Shown piece after piece: positions 23,842 to 31,442 of a stretch of 38,773 bases of DNA (position 1 is its first letter; each line of letters starts with the position of its first letter). A program made the position numbers and the translations under genes. The DNA lies in IMG/VR virus record IMGVR_UViG_3300049215_000821, positions 1 to 38,773 of that record; one strand, written 5' to 3'. The stretch comes from a virus. A model generated the notes under the pieces. It searched no databases. It was not told the DNA's origin and was given only the letters and a program-made list of their open reading frames with translations.

Positions 23842-23941
23842 TTGCGTTCTCCGTTTTCGGCGGCGCATAGCCGTGCCGCGCCATCACTGCCTCGACGATG
23901 CGCTCGATATTGCAGACCGGGCACTCGCATCCCGGCGTCAT
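23645..23941 (-). CDS. possible small Cys-rich ORF between portal and protease
   Basis: An ORF starts at an ATG overlapping the portal stop (ATGA, 23938-23941) and reads MTPGCECPVCNIERIVEAV, then MARHGYAPPKTEN. The C-X-C-X2-C start and helix look protein-like. The frame then runs about 200 nt into the protease gene as a 98-residue product whose later part is Arg/Pro-rich shadow-like sequence. It could be a short genuine gene whose end is hidden in the overlap, or only a coupling ORF. No function is assigned. Confidence 0.35.
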   Translation of the reverse strand: MTPGCECPVCNIERIVEAVMARHGYAPPKTENANAPDRYRERTLGGDAGHVPRGAGDLRPALPWRKDRPEERRGPHRSALARFYERLLHGWQRRRDSR

Positions 23942-25596
23942 GCGTTTTCAAGATCGCTCGCATCATCGTTGTCCGGTGCATCATCGCCGCCGTCCGCGCC
24001 AGGCTTGGTCGGCTTCGGCTGCGGCGCGGGCGTGCTCAAGTTCGCAGGATTGAGCGGGGCGTACACCGTCACCAGGCCCAGCTCCTGCATGCGTTCCTCT
24101 TCGCGCGCACGGCGCTCGATCGTCGCGTCCCAATCGGAGCCAGTGATTGCCACGCATTCATCCGACAGGCTCGAAAGATTCAGCTCCAGGCGCCCCTTCG
24201 CGGCGTTGATTTCCTTAAGTGGATCGATCTGACCCGGCGCATCGCCAACCCACACCGCGCCGCAATACGCGGCGCGGACGATCGGATCGTCGAAAAATCC
24301 CGGCGCATCGATGCGGCCGAGCGCGACGGCTTCCTCCAGCCATGCCTCGTAGATCGGCTGACAGAACATCGAAGCCAGCCACTCGCGGCGCGACTTGTAG
24401 AAGCGCCACGCCTCCAGAAGCGCTGCCCGCGCGGCCGAGTAGCTCGCGGTGAAATGCTTGACCAGCACTTCGAACGGCAGCTCCAGCGCGACGCCGATCT
24501 GCCGCAGGACTGCGATGACGAACGGATCGAACGCCTGGTTCGGGCGCTTCGGGTCCGCGAACTGCACCTGCTCGCCTGGATTCAGGTCGAGAATGGCGCC
24601 CGGCCCCATCTGCAGCGTCGCGCCAGGCTTCGAAGTCGATGCGTTCATCACGTCTGCGCCGGGATTCAACCCCTGGCCATCCTCGGAAGTGATGAACACG
24701 GTGAACATGCCCGAGATCACGGCGGCCGTAACCTCGGCGCCGGTGTAGTCGCCGAGCTGCTTCAGCAGCTCGATCACCGGAGCGATGTACGGCACGCCGC
24801 GCGTCTGGCCAGGGCGGCGCTTGTCAAACAGGTGCAGGATGTTGCGACGGCCGGTCTTAGCGCCGAATGCAGGCACGACGTCCCATTCGAGCTGGAACGG
24901 CATCAGGCCACCAGGGTGCTGACGCAGGATGTCGTATGCGATTGGTGCACCGTTGGCGTCCATGCGCACGCCCTGAGCGTGCGTCTCGGTGTTCATCGCG
25001 TAGCCCTTGTTGACCACGCGGTCGGCCTCGATGAGCTGCACCTTCGTCTCGTAGACGCTGCCCGGACGCTTGATCATCGGCAGCGACGCCAACACGTCCC
25101 CGCTCTCCAGTGCGGAGCGGAATGCCAGCGCCTGGATCGCGTAAAAATCCTGCGTGCGCGCGGCATCGCAGGAGTTCGCATCCTTCGCCCACAAACGGAA
25201 CTCGCGTTCGGCCTTGCGCTGCCATTCCTGCGCCTCGTCTTCGGTCATGCCGAGCGTGGCCGCGTCGATGGTGCTGCGCATCACCAGGCCGGTGCCAACG
25301 GCCGTCGTGACCACCGTGTTCACGGCGCCCAGCGCCAGCGGCTGATTCCGCATTGCATCACGCGAACGGTTGCGCAACCAGCGCAGGTCGTAGACGGTGT
25401 CGGAATCGGCGCTGCCGCCGTAGGGTGCCCAATTCTGCGTGGCGCGACGATCGAAACGCGCGCCAAACCACTGCCCAGCGATCGCCATCTGCACGCGCGA
25501 ACGCATGCGCTCCAGGCCAGCAGCGGGATTGAGATAGCCGACGACGCGATCGATGATCGTCGGCTTCGGGATGTTGACAGGCAGGCGGGCGCTCAT
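23938..25596 (-). CDS. portal protein, lambda gpB-like
   Basis: The 552-residue protein matches the lambda-type portal family (PF05136). It has an N-terminal NPAAGLERMRSRVQMAI, WFGARFDRRATQNWAPYGGS, a RWLRNRSRDAMRNQPLALGA region, VQLIEADRV, QLEWDVVPAF, RNILHLFDKRRPGQTRGVPY and the late FEVLVKHFTASYSAARAALL. The C-terminal tail is acidic and disordered. It forms the dodecameric DNA entry ring and docks terminase. Its ATG (25596) overlaps the gpW-like stop by ATGA. Confidence 0.95.
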   Translation of the reverse strand: MSARLPVNIPKPTIIDRVVGYLNPAAGLERMRSRVQMAIAGQWFGARFDRRATQNWAPYGGSADSDTVYDLRWLRNRSRDAMRNQPLALGAVNTVVTTAVGTGLVMRSTIDAATLGMTEDEAQEWQRKAEREFRLWAKDANSCDAARTQDFYAIQALAFRSALESGDVLASLPMIKRPGSVYETKVQLIEADRVVNKGYAMNTETHAQGVRMDANGAPIAYDILRQHPGGLMPFQLEWDVVPAFGAKTGRRNILHLFDKRRPGQTRGVPYIAPVIELLKQLGDYTGAEVTAAVISGMFTVFITSEDGQGLNPGADVMNASTSKPGATLQMGPGAILDLNPGEQVQFADPKRPNQAFDPFVIAVLRQIGVALELPFEVLVKHFTASYSAARAALLEAWRFYKSRREWLASMFCQPIYEAWLEEAVALGRIDAPGFFDDPIVRAAYCGAVWVGDAPGQIDPLKEINAAKGRLELNLSSLSDECVAITGSDWDATIERRAREEERMQELGLVTVYAPLNPANLSTPAPQPKPTKPGADGGDDAPDNDDASDLENA

Positions 25597-25868
25597 TGGC
25601 TCTCGAACGGCTTGCGGCCGTCGTATGTACCGCCCGGCATGCCCTTGCCATCCGGCGCGCCGTAGCGAACGCGGACGCCGCCCCGGCCGGATGCCAGGCG
25701 CTGCACCTTGCGCTCCCAAAACTCGATGTTGTTGCGGATTTCGGCGGCGTTGGCTCGCGTCAGCGAGCGGCCACCGACGCTGTAGGACTGGCCGGAAGCG
25801 ACGGCATCATCCGCCGCCATCCAGGCGTCGAGCTTGGCTTGCGCCTGCGCAAGAGTGATCCCGGCCAT
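25593..25868 (-). CDS. head-tail joining protein, gpW-like (DUF6148 type)
   Basis: The 91-residue protein begins MAGITLAQAQAKLDAWMAAD and continues AVASGQSYSVGGRSLTRANA then EIRNNIEFWERKVQRL. This is the DUF6148/gpW-like arrangement of a helix, a short beta hairpin with a tyrosine and a second helix. In lambda the W gene follows terminase A directly; here about 3 kb of foreign genes and a facing operon separate them. It would bind under the portal to complete the head. Confidence 0.87.
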   Translation of the reverse strand: MAGITLAQAQAKLDAWMAADDAVASGQSYSVGGRSLTRANAAEIRNNIEFWERKVQRLASGRGGVRVRYGAPDGKGMPGGTYDGRKPFESQ

Positions 25869-25962
25869 GTGTGTGAGCGCTCGCTGGTGAAATCTGCGCG
25901 ATTCTCACCCGACACAAGGGGAACAAACAACGAAAGTCTCTCTATACAAGGCAAGCGGTGTT

Positions 25963-26017
25963 TTAGAGCATTTGCTCTAACAGTTTCACTTCAATGTTTG
26001 ACGCATTGCGCTAAAGT
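25963..26017 (+). promoter_or_regulatory. promoter C with upstream 18-bp palindrome (rightward)
   Basis: A perfect 8-2-8 palindrome TTAGAGCATTTGCTCTAA (25963-25980) is followed by 9 bp, -35-like TTCAAT (25990-25995), 16 bp and -10-like TAAAGT (26012-26017). It is the only one of the four such promoters pointing right. It drives the two 26-residue peptides and the coiled-coil gene, with the first ATG about 20 nt past the predicted start site. Confidence 0.78.
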
Positions 26018-26042
26018 TCAGTCGTTACCAGCGAGCCGAGAC

Positions 26043-26123
26043 ATGCAAAATACCGCCGCAGACTTCTTTTTCGCCTTCACCATCGCCGTCATCATCGGTG
26101 CGATGTTCGCCTACGCCTTTTGA
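26043..26123 (+). CDS. 26-residue hydrophobic membrane peptide 1
   Basis: A tiny ORF encodes a polar start (MQNTAADFFF) followed by one membrane-spanning segment (FAFTIAVIIGAMFAYAF) to the stop. It is the first ORF after promoter C with a GAG-containing purine stretch upstream. A second peptide of identical length follows 13 nt later. Small membrane peptides of phage accessory operons can act in lysis timing or superinfection exclusion, but neither can be shown here. Confidence 0.6.
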   Translation: MQNTAADFFFAFTIAVIIGAMFAYAF

Positions 26124-26136
26124 ACGAGGATTCGAA

Positions 26137-26217
26137 ATGACAGCCCTCATCCTTATCGCCTGCGCCGTCACCGGCTGGATCATCTCGCGCCCGATCGTGC
26201 GCGCCCTCGGCCTCTGA
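26137..26217 (+). CDS. 26-residue hydrophobic membrane peptide 2
   Basis: The ORF starts at ATG 26137 with GAGGA about 7 nt upstream and encodes a membrane segment (ALILIACAVTGWIIS) followed by a basic end (RPIVRALGL), consistent with a cytoplasmic C-terminus. It stops 2 nt before the next ATG. The tandem of two equal-length peptides with distinct sequence suggests a two-part membrane device or independent small proteins. Function unknown. Confidence 0.6.
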   Translation: MTALILIACAVTGWIISRPIVRALGL

Positions 26218-26219
26218 GC

Positions 26220-26411
26220 ATGGGCACCTACGCAGTCCGCCGCATCAACGACCTGACTGACCAGGTGAACGACCTGTACCGGGCGCTGTCCGCGCTGGTC
26301 GTCGAAGTGGAAGCCGCAGAGCGCGCGCGCCGAGAGCGCGGAGAGTCGCCGCTACTCGCAGAGTCGACGCTGAAGCGCGCGAATGAGGTGCTCGAACGCA
26401 ACACCAATTAG
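26220..26411 (+). CDS. small coiled-coil protein, last gene of the rightward operon
   Basis: The 63-residue protein begins MGTYAVRRINDLTDQVNDLY and is predicted to be a continuous charged helix (ALSALVVEVEAAERARRERG), ending in LKRANEVLERNTN. It starts 2 nt after the second membrane peptide and ends 4 bp before the converging endonuclease gene stop. No homology is recognised. Its codon use is high-GC like the phage core, unlike the neighbouring restriction genes. Confidence 0.65.
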   Translation: MGTYAVRRINDLTDQVNDLYRALSALVVEVEAAERARRERGESPLLAESTLKRANEVLERNTN

Positions 26412-26415
26412 GCTG

Positions 26416-27198
26416 TTACTGGATCACGCCTGCAGCGCGCCATCTGTCCATGGCAGGGTCGAGATAGAACCGAAAGAAGTGTTCGAACGAGATGACGTTC
26501 GGGGCTTGTTCGTAGTCAGGTCGGCAGTGCTTAATTCGCTCGGGGACAACCAAGTTGATCCGCGACCTGAGCATCTCGCCAAGATCGCGCACTGCCACTT
26601 CTTCGTCGATGGTCGCGAGGAAGAAACCCAAACCGCGCGTGCCTTCCGTCACAATCTGTCGCCACCGTTCGCGCAGCGTCCGCTTCACGGTGAAGATGAT
26701 GCAATCCGGTGCGTTGTGATGGAAGTGCTCGATCGATGGCAGGATGAAATCCGGCTGGCCGTTGATGATCGCCTGCGGGGTGAACGGATATTGCAGACGA
26801 CGAAACAGCTCCTTTATCAGATACTCAAAGGTCTTGCCCGCGCGCGGCCTTCGCCCCTGCGTCAGTCCCAAATAGAAGCGATCGAGTGCGTAGAAGTAGC
26901 CGCCGACGAGACGAACACCATCCTCGCCAGTGGATGGATTGCCGACCATCGGCACAAAAACTGCGGCCATGGCCTCCCGACCCGCATCCTTCTCGGACTC
27001 CAGGTAATCGCGGTAGGCATCGATCTGCACCTGCTCAACTAGAGCACTGAAATTGGTCTTGATCCAAGCCGCATCGTTGTCGCGGCCAGCGAGCGCTCTT
27101 GCAACTGCTCTAGTCGCGATCGCTTGACCGGATGTAATCCGGCGATTGAATTCTTCCTTTAACCTTTCCTTTATCTCTTCGTCGGTTGGCGCGCGCAT
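26416..27198 (-). CDS. type II restriction endonuclease, EcoRII-C/PspGI-like (predicted CCWGG)
   Basis: The 260-residue protein has the EcoRII-C type PD-(D/E)XK core: RAGKTFEYLIKELFRRL (Glu about 125), GQPDFILPSIEHF (Asp about 150), then IIFTVKRTLRERWRQI (Lys about 172 and the RERWRQ tract). In EcoRII and relatives this block reads KPDF...P and K-T-x3-RWRQ. It lacks the separate N-terminal effector domain of EcoRII and is close to PspGI in size, so simple type IIP cleavage is likely. It follows the glycosylase gene directly (TGA-ATG). The CCWGG prediction leans on the partner methyltransferase. Row 26461-26520 has 50% GC, against about 63% in the portal gene. Confidence 0.85.
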   Translation of the reverse strand: MRAPTDEEIKERLKEEFNRRITSGQAIATRAVARALAGRDNDAAWIKTNFSALVEQVQIDAYRDYLESEKDAGREAMAAVFVPMVGNPSTGEDGVRLVGGYFYALDRFYLGLTQGRRPRAGKTFEYLIKELFRRLQYPFTPQAIINGQPDFILPSIEHFHHNAPDCIIFTVKRTLRERWRQIVTEGTRGLGFFLATIDEEVAVRDLGEMLRSRINLVVPERIKHCRPDYEQAPNVISFEHFFRFYLDPAMDRWRAAGVIQ

Positions 27199-27888
27199 TC
27201 ACACACTCTTTCGTGTTGCATATAGGCATTTTTCCCGAAGGGGACAAATATCACAGCGCGGTACTGGGGTGCAAATCGAGCGCGTGAAATCGAGTAGCGC
27301 GTAGCCAAACGCGCGCGCATTTCGACTTGGCTGAACCTGTTCTGCCAGTGAGATGAACCACCGCGCTCGTCGCGTCTCCGGTCCGGTCACATGACCGAAG
27401 TAGCGACCGTACAGACGAACGATGTTTGCATCGATCATCCTCGTCGGCTTTCCAAGATGAAGCGTTCTGAACGCCGAGGCCGCGTAGTCACCCACGCCGG
27501 GGAGCGCCTGTAGGCGTCCGATGGTTGTTGGGATATGCCCGCTGCTTTCGGAAAGCGTATTCACCAGGCGCCTGATGATTCTCGCCCGCCATTCCAGGCC
27601 GAGAGGCTGCAGGACACGCTCGACCACTCCAGCGTCTTCGCTCGCGGCCACATTGGGTGCAGGGTATCGCTTGATGAATTCCTGATAGACGGGCACGACC
27701 TGATCCGCACGCGTGCGCTGAAGCATGACCTCGGCGATCAGGCCGTGAAACCGGTTGGTTGTGAAACGCCACGGGAACGGCGCGAAATTCGCGCGTCCCC
27801 ACCGGAAAAGAATCTTGCGGAAAAAGGCTAAACGGCCGCTATCAGGCGGAGTTGCTTCGGGCGCGAGATGGACTCTTGGTGCAGGCAT
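27199..27888 (-). CDS. T:G mismatch DNA glycosylase, Mig.Mth-like (HhH-GPD, iron-sulphur)
   Basis: The 229-residue protein belongs to the endonuclease III/MutY superfamily: FAPFPWRFT (39-41 PWR), [13 protein letters not shown], the helix-hairpin-helix [10 protein letters not shown] (129-138), catalytic Asp153 in [15 protein letters not shown], and a C206-X5-C212-X2-C215-X5-C221 cluster. Tyr135 replaces the lysine of Nth, as in Mig.Mth, the thymine glycosylase encoded beside a cytosine methyltransferase in Methanothermobacter. It would repair T:G mismatches left by deaminated 5-methylcytosine. The first Cys spacing is one shorter than in Nth. Its ATG overlaps the methyltransferase end by 61 bp. 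Confidence 0.87.
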   Translation of the reverse strand: MPAPRVHLAPEATPPDSGRLAFFRKILFRWGRANFAPFPWRFTTNRFHGLIAEVMLQRTRADQVVPVYQEFIKRYPAPNVAASEDAGVVERVLQPLGLEWRARIIRRLVNTLSESSGHIPTTIGRLQALPGVGDYAASAFRTLHLGKPTRMIDANIVRLYGRYFGHVTGPETRRARWFISLAEQVQPSRNARAFGYALLDFTRSICTPVPRCDICPLREKCLYATRKSV

Positions 27889-28922
27889 TCGACCAAACGC
27901 TTCGCGATCGACTCGATGACTGGAAGGACCACCGAGTTTCCGAATTGCTTGTAGGCTTGCGTGTCCGATACAGGTATCTCGAACGAATCAGGAAACCCCA
28001 TCAACCGAGCGCACTCCCTCGGGGTAAGCCTTCGCGGGGTCTGTCGCGGACCGCGCGGAATCAGTATCTCAGACCCGTCCTTGTAGTAGCGCGCGCTGAG
28101 CGTTCTCGTGACGCCGTCCAGATCGGCCAGACCGAACCCGAAACCATTGCCAGCCGCCTTATGCTTTTCGGCGTAGTCGCGCAGGTATTTCCAGAGATGC
28201 GGCGTCAGCCCATACTTGGACGGCACGTCTGATTCGAGCACGTTCCGCAGCTTCGGATGGAGATCAGGAAATGGGGGGAAAGAAAACGCGCGCGGCTCCC
28301 TGAAGCCGACGATGTAAATGCGCTCTCTATGCTGGGGGACAAGCGACCTAGCATCGATCACGGCGTAGTGCACGTCGTAGTCGAGTTCGCCCTCCAGCGT
28401 CTCCATGATTACTTTGAATGTCCTACCCTTATCGTGATGCTGCAAGTTCTTCACGTTTTCGAGCAGAAACGCAGCGGGGCGCTTCTCTTTGAGAATGCGC
28501 TTGATGTCAAAGAACAAAGTGCCCTGGGTGGGGTCGTCGAAACCGTGAGCGCGGCCCAGAGCATTCTTCTTGGACACTCCTGAGATCGAGAAAGGCTGGC
28601 ATGGAAAGCCCGCGACCAGAATCTCGTGATCTGGTATCTCCGACGCATCGATCTTCGTTATGTCGCCATGAGGCTTGTCGCCGAAATTCGCTTCGTAGGT
28701 TTGCGCGGCGAACCGATTCCATTCCGATGTGAACACGCAGCGGCAGCCAGCGCGCTCAAACGCTGTGCGCGTGCCGCCGATCCCGGCGAAAAGGTCAATG
28801 AATCTCGGGACGTCGCGATTGCCATTGGAGCGTAAATTCCGCGTCTCCAAAGCACGAAGGTGGTTGCCGTTTTTAGTTTTGTTTTGAGGCACTTGGCTCT
28901 CATCTTTTAGCATGGTGGGCAT
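27828..28922 (-). CDS. DNA C5-cytosine methyltransferase, Dcm/M.EcoRII-like (predicted CCWGG)
   Basis: The 364-residue enzyme has all C5-methyltransferase motifs: [10 protein letters not shown] (41-50), [11 protein letters not shown] with catalytic Cys108, ENV (155-157), [11 protein letters not shown] (197-207) and [10 protein letters not shown] (326-335). The recognition domain (about 235-325) contains [44 protein letters not shown] and [13 protein letters not shown], then [15 protein letters not shown]. That is remarkably close to Dcm and M.EcoRII, which methylate the inner C of CCWGG. It is first in its cassette, so protection can precede cutting. No strong ribosome binding site is seen before ATG 28922. 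Confidence 0.94.
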   Translation of the reverse strand: MPTMLKDESQVPQNKTKNGNHLRALETRNLRSNGNRDVPRFIDLFAGIGGTRTAFERAGCRCVFTSEWNRFAAQTYEANFGDKPHGDITKIDASEIPDHEILVAGFPCQPFSISGVSKKNALGRAHGFDDPTQGTLFFDIKRILKEKRPAAFLLENVKNLQHHDKGRTFKVIMETLEGELDYDVHYAVIDARSLVPQHRERIYIVGFREPRAFSFPPFPDLHPKLRNVLESDVPSKYGLTPHLWKYLRDYAEKHKAAGNGFGFGLADLDGVTRTLSARYYKDGSEILIPRGPRQTPRRLTPRECARLMGFPDSFEIPVSDTQAYKQFGNSVVLPVIESIAKRLVECLHQESISRPKQLRLIAAV

Positions 28923-28953
28923 GGGTTTTCAATGTTGAAGTGGTGGGTGGATG

Positions 28954-30828
28954 TTAATCACCTGTGGGAATCCCGGGATTTCGCACACCGCGAATACGTC
29001 TTTGCGCATTGAGCGGCTGCCCGCTTTCCAGCATCTGCTGGAGCAGCCCGAGATCGCGGTACAGGTTCGGATTCACGAACGTCTGCAGCACGAATAGCAG
29101 ACCGAGCGCATACACCTCCAAGTCGAACGCCTCGTTCCGTCCCGTCGATACGTACTCGATCTTCACGGTGCCACGGCGCGGATCCTTCTTCTTGAGCTTC
29201 TTCTCGCTGGTCATCTGGTCGAGATACTGCTCGGGCACCCACACCGGCATGTGCATGTAGCCCGGCCCGGCCTGCTCGATGCGCATCCGCGAAAGCAGCC
29301 GGTCCTTTGCCGCCACAGTGGCGATCCGGTAGAGACGGATGTGCGATCGTTTGGCCGTGGCCTCCATCGCCATGCCAGGACGACTGAGATACTCGGACCC
29401 TTTGAGCGCGACGACACGCTCGGACTGGCGCGGCTGCACGTAGTCGTACACCGCGTCCGCCTGGTCGCCCGAGTCGACGCCGAAGATCGCAACACGCATG
29501 CTGCGGTTGGTGCCCGACACCGGGAAATCCCGGCGACGCCACTCATCCAGGCGCATCCAGACCGACGCGTCACTGCTCGGGTCGCCCCAAAAAATCTCGT
29601 AGTCCACGAGCCACGATTCCTCGCCCGCGCCGAATGCAACGAGCTTGGCCTCGACGCGATCGCCCTGCACGTCGGCCGAGCCGACCAGAACCGCCGCCGC
29701 GTGCGGCACCACGCCGCGATCGTACTTCTCCAGGCGCCGCGCCAGCACATTCGCGTTCAGCGCCAAGCCCTGCTCTTCCCACGTCTCGGCGAGCTTCGTG
29801 TTTGTCCACGCCTTGAGCTTCTCGGGTACGTCCTTCGACTTCAGGAAGTCGGACGCCATCTCGGCCCACGAATAAAACGGCGAGTAGAGTGCGTTCAGGT
29901 GATAACCGACCGTCTCGCCGTCGCTGGGCGCCGTCGCCTGCCACTTGCCAGCGGCCAGCATCTGGCTCTTGAACCGTTCCTCAATGAGCACGCCGCATTC
30001 TTCGCACAGATAGCGCGCGGTTTTCGGCAGGTGGCGGCCGTTCGCGTCGCGCTCCCAGCGCAAACGCGGGGTTCCGTCCTCATCCTTCCAGCGTAGGTGT
30101 TGCATGTGGCCGCAGTGCGGGCACGGCACGAAGTAGTAGCGCCTATCGGAGCGCATGAACTCCCGCTCGATCGCGGAGAAACCTTTGATCGTCGGCGTGC
30201 TGGTGAGCAGGATTTTCTTGCGGCTGCGGAACGTCACCGTCCGCTGTGCCGCCAGATCGAGAGGGTCGCCTTCGCCGTCGACGTCGTGCGGCCAGCGATC
30301 GATCTCGTCGCCGTACAGGTAGCGGATCGGCATCGACGCGAGCGAGCTGGCGCTGTTGGCGCCCGACAGGATGAGCATGCCGCCGTCGAATTCCTTGACG
30401 AACATGTTGTTCGCCGAGTCGCGCGACGCGGGCTTCGCAAACCGCTCGGCCAGCGCGGGCGTCTCGCGGATCATCGGGTCGATCCGCTGCAGCACGTTCT
30501 TCTTCAGGTCGTTCAGCGTCGGCATCACGAACAGCGTCGGACCCTGCGCGTGGTGCGCGATGTAGCCGAGCCAGTTGTTCGCGCCCTCGGTCTTCGAAGT
30601 TTGCGACGCCCACATCAGCACGACTCGCTGCGTCGGCGACTGTGGCGACAGCATCTCCATCGGCTCACGCTGGTACGGCACGCGTTCGGTACGCCAGCGG
30701 CCAGGCTCGGCCGCCGCCTTGCCGGACAGGATGCGGTGCTCATCCGCCCACTGCCACACGTTCAGGTCTGGCGGCGGCTCCCAGCCAGCGATCCACGCTT
30801 CCTGGACGATGTGCTCTGCGGTTTGCAT
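28954..30828 (-). CDS. terminase large subunit, GpA family
   Basis: The 624-residue protein matches lambda gpA-type terminases (PF05876). It has DLNVWQWADEHRILSG, a Walker-like WASQTSKTEG (73-82), GPTLFVMPT, LYGDEIDRWPHD (Walker B region), KILLTSTPTIKG, CPHCGHMQHL and CEECG zinc-type pairs, and a nuclease half with VGSADVQGDRVEAKLVAFG and GVDSGDQADAVYDYV. It packages DNA into the prohead and cuts concatemers. Its start overlaps the TerS stop (TGATG). A GpA-type enzyme suggests cos-like packaging, but I could not identify a cos site. Confidence 0.95.
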   Translation of the reverse strand: MQTAEHIVQEAWIAGWEPPPDLNVWQWADEHRILSGKAAAEPGRWRTERVPYQREPMEMLSPQSPTQRVVLMWASQTSKTEGANNWLGYIAHHAQGPTLFVMPTLNDLKKNVLQRIDPMIRETPALAERFAKPASRDSANNMFVKEFDGGMLILSGANSASSLASMPIRYLYGDEIDRWPHDVDGEGDPLDLAAQRTVTFRSRKKILLTSTPTIKGFSAIEREFMRSDRRYYFVPCPHCGHMQHLRWKDEDGTPRLRWERDANGRHLPKTARYLCEECGVLIEERFKSQMLAAGKWQATAPSDGETVGYHLNALYSPFYSWAEMASDFLKSKDVPEKLKAWTNTKLAETWEEQGLALNANVLARRLEKYDRGVVPHAAAVLVGSADVQGDRVEAKLVAFGAGEESWLVDYEIFWGDPSSDASVWMRLDEWRRRDFPVSGTNRSMRVAIFGVDSGDQADAVYDYVQPRQSERVVALKGSEYLSRPGMAMEATAKRSHIRLYRIATVAAKDRLLSRMRIEQAGPGYMHMPVWVPEQYLDQMTSEKKLKKKDPRRGTVKIEYVSTGRNEAFDLEVYALGLLFVLQTFVNPNLYRDLGLLQQMLESGQPLNAQRRIRGVRNPGIPTGD

Positions 30829-31442
30829 CAATCGGCGCTGCGTTCGGGTGGCTTGACGTTGGCAATCTCGGCGCACACGCGCCGGACTTCATCGGTGAGC
30901 AGACGGTGCACCTCGTGCTGGTCCGGGTTCCCCACCACCAGCGGCGCGATGCGGTCGGGCAGCGCCATCAGCATGTCGCGCGCCTTGCGCCCGGCGTTGA
31001 ACATGGCCACGCGCACGGCATCGGCCGGCAGCAGCTTCCCGGCCTTTTCCTCGTAGTCGAGTTTTGCCAGGCGCGCCTGGTACGCCTCGCGGATTGCGCG
31101 GCTTTGCGCGTACGTCGGACCGGAACTTCCACCAGGTTCGGCGGACGCGGGCGGCGCAGACGGTTGCGGGGTGGGTGCTGGCGGCGCGGCGCCTTGGCGC
31201 GGCTCGTACGCGGCCGTCGCGGTCTCCTTTCGACGCTTCGGCTCGCCTGAGATGCGATTCAGCGGCTTCGCCTGGTCGGTGTTGGCCGCCCATTCACGAT
31301 CGGCCAGCTCCGGGTCCGCGATCTTCGGCTTGCCAGCGGGGTCATGCGCGATCGACTTGACCAGGCGCCCCGATTGGATCGCCTTCAGCACCGCGACGTG
31401 CGAGATTCCGCGCTCCTGCGCGTACTTGCGGATCGAGATCAT
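30828..31442 (-). CDS. terminase small subunit-like DNA-binding protein
   Basis: The 204-residue protein opens with a winged-helix/HTH region (ISIRKYAQERGISHVAVLKA then IQSGRLVKSI), as in Nu1-like small terminases. It has a Pro/Ala-rich linker (about 80-105) and a C-terminal helical part (YEEKAGKLLPADAVRVAMFN, ARDMLMALPDRIAPLVVG) typical of DUF1441-type small terminase subunits. It would bind the packaging site and recruit the GpA enzyme encoded immediately downstream. The ATG overlaps the methyltransferase stop (ATGA). Confidence 0.83.
   Translation of the reverse strand: MISIRKYAQERGISHVAVLKAIQSGRLVKSIAHDPAGKPKIADPELADREWAANTDQAKPLNRISGEPKRRKETATAAYEPRQGAAPPAPTPQPSAPPASAEPGGSSGPTYAQSRAIREAYQARLAKLDYEEKAGKLLPADAVRVAMFNAGRKARDMLMALPDRIAPLVVGNPDQHEVHRLLTDEVRRVCAEIANVKPPERSAD

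Noticed and set aside
22909-25665. A 918-codon plus-strand open frame
   Set aside because: It lies opposite the portal and protease genes, whose products are unmistakable. The composition is that of a complement of high-GC coding sequence.
27199-27888. MutY adenine glycosylase or plain endonuclease III
   Set aside because: The Nth lysine position holds Tyr135 and the protein lacks the MutY C-terminal domain. The methyltransferase neighbour and overall pattern fit Mig-type T:G glycosylases better.
28923-28953. A promoter for the restriction-modification cassette between TerL and the methyltransferase
   Set aside because: A TTAACA at -35 spacing exists but the matching -10 (CATTGA) is poor, so I could not support it.
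25869-28953. An insertion sequence or transposon carrying the cassette
   Set aside because: I found no transposase, terminal inverted repeats or target duplication around the insertion.
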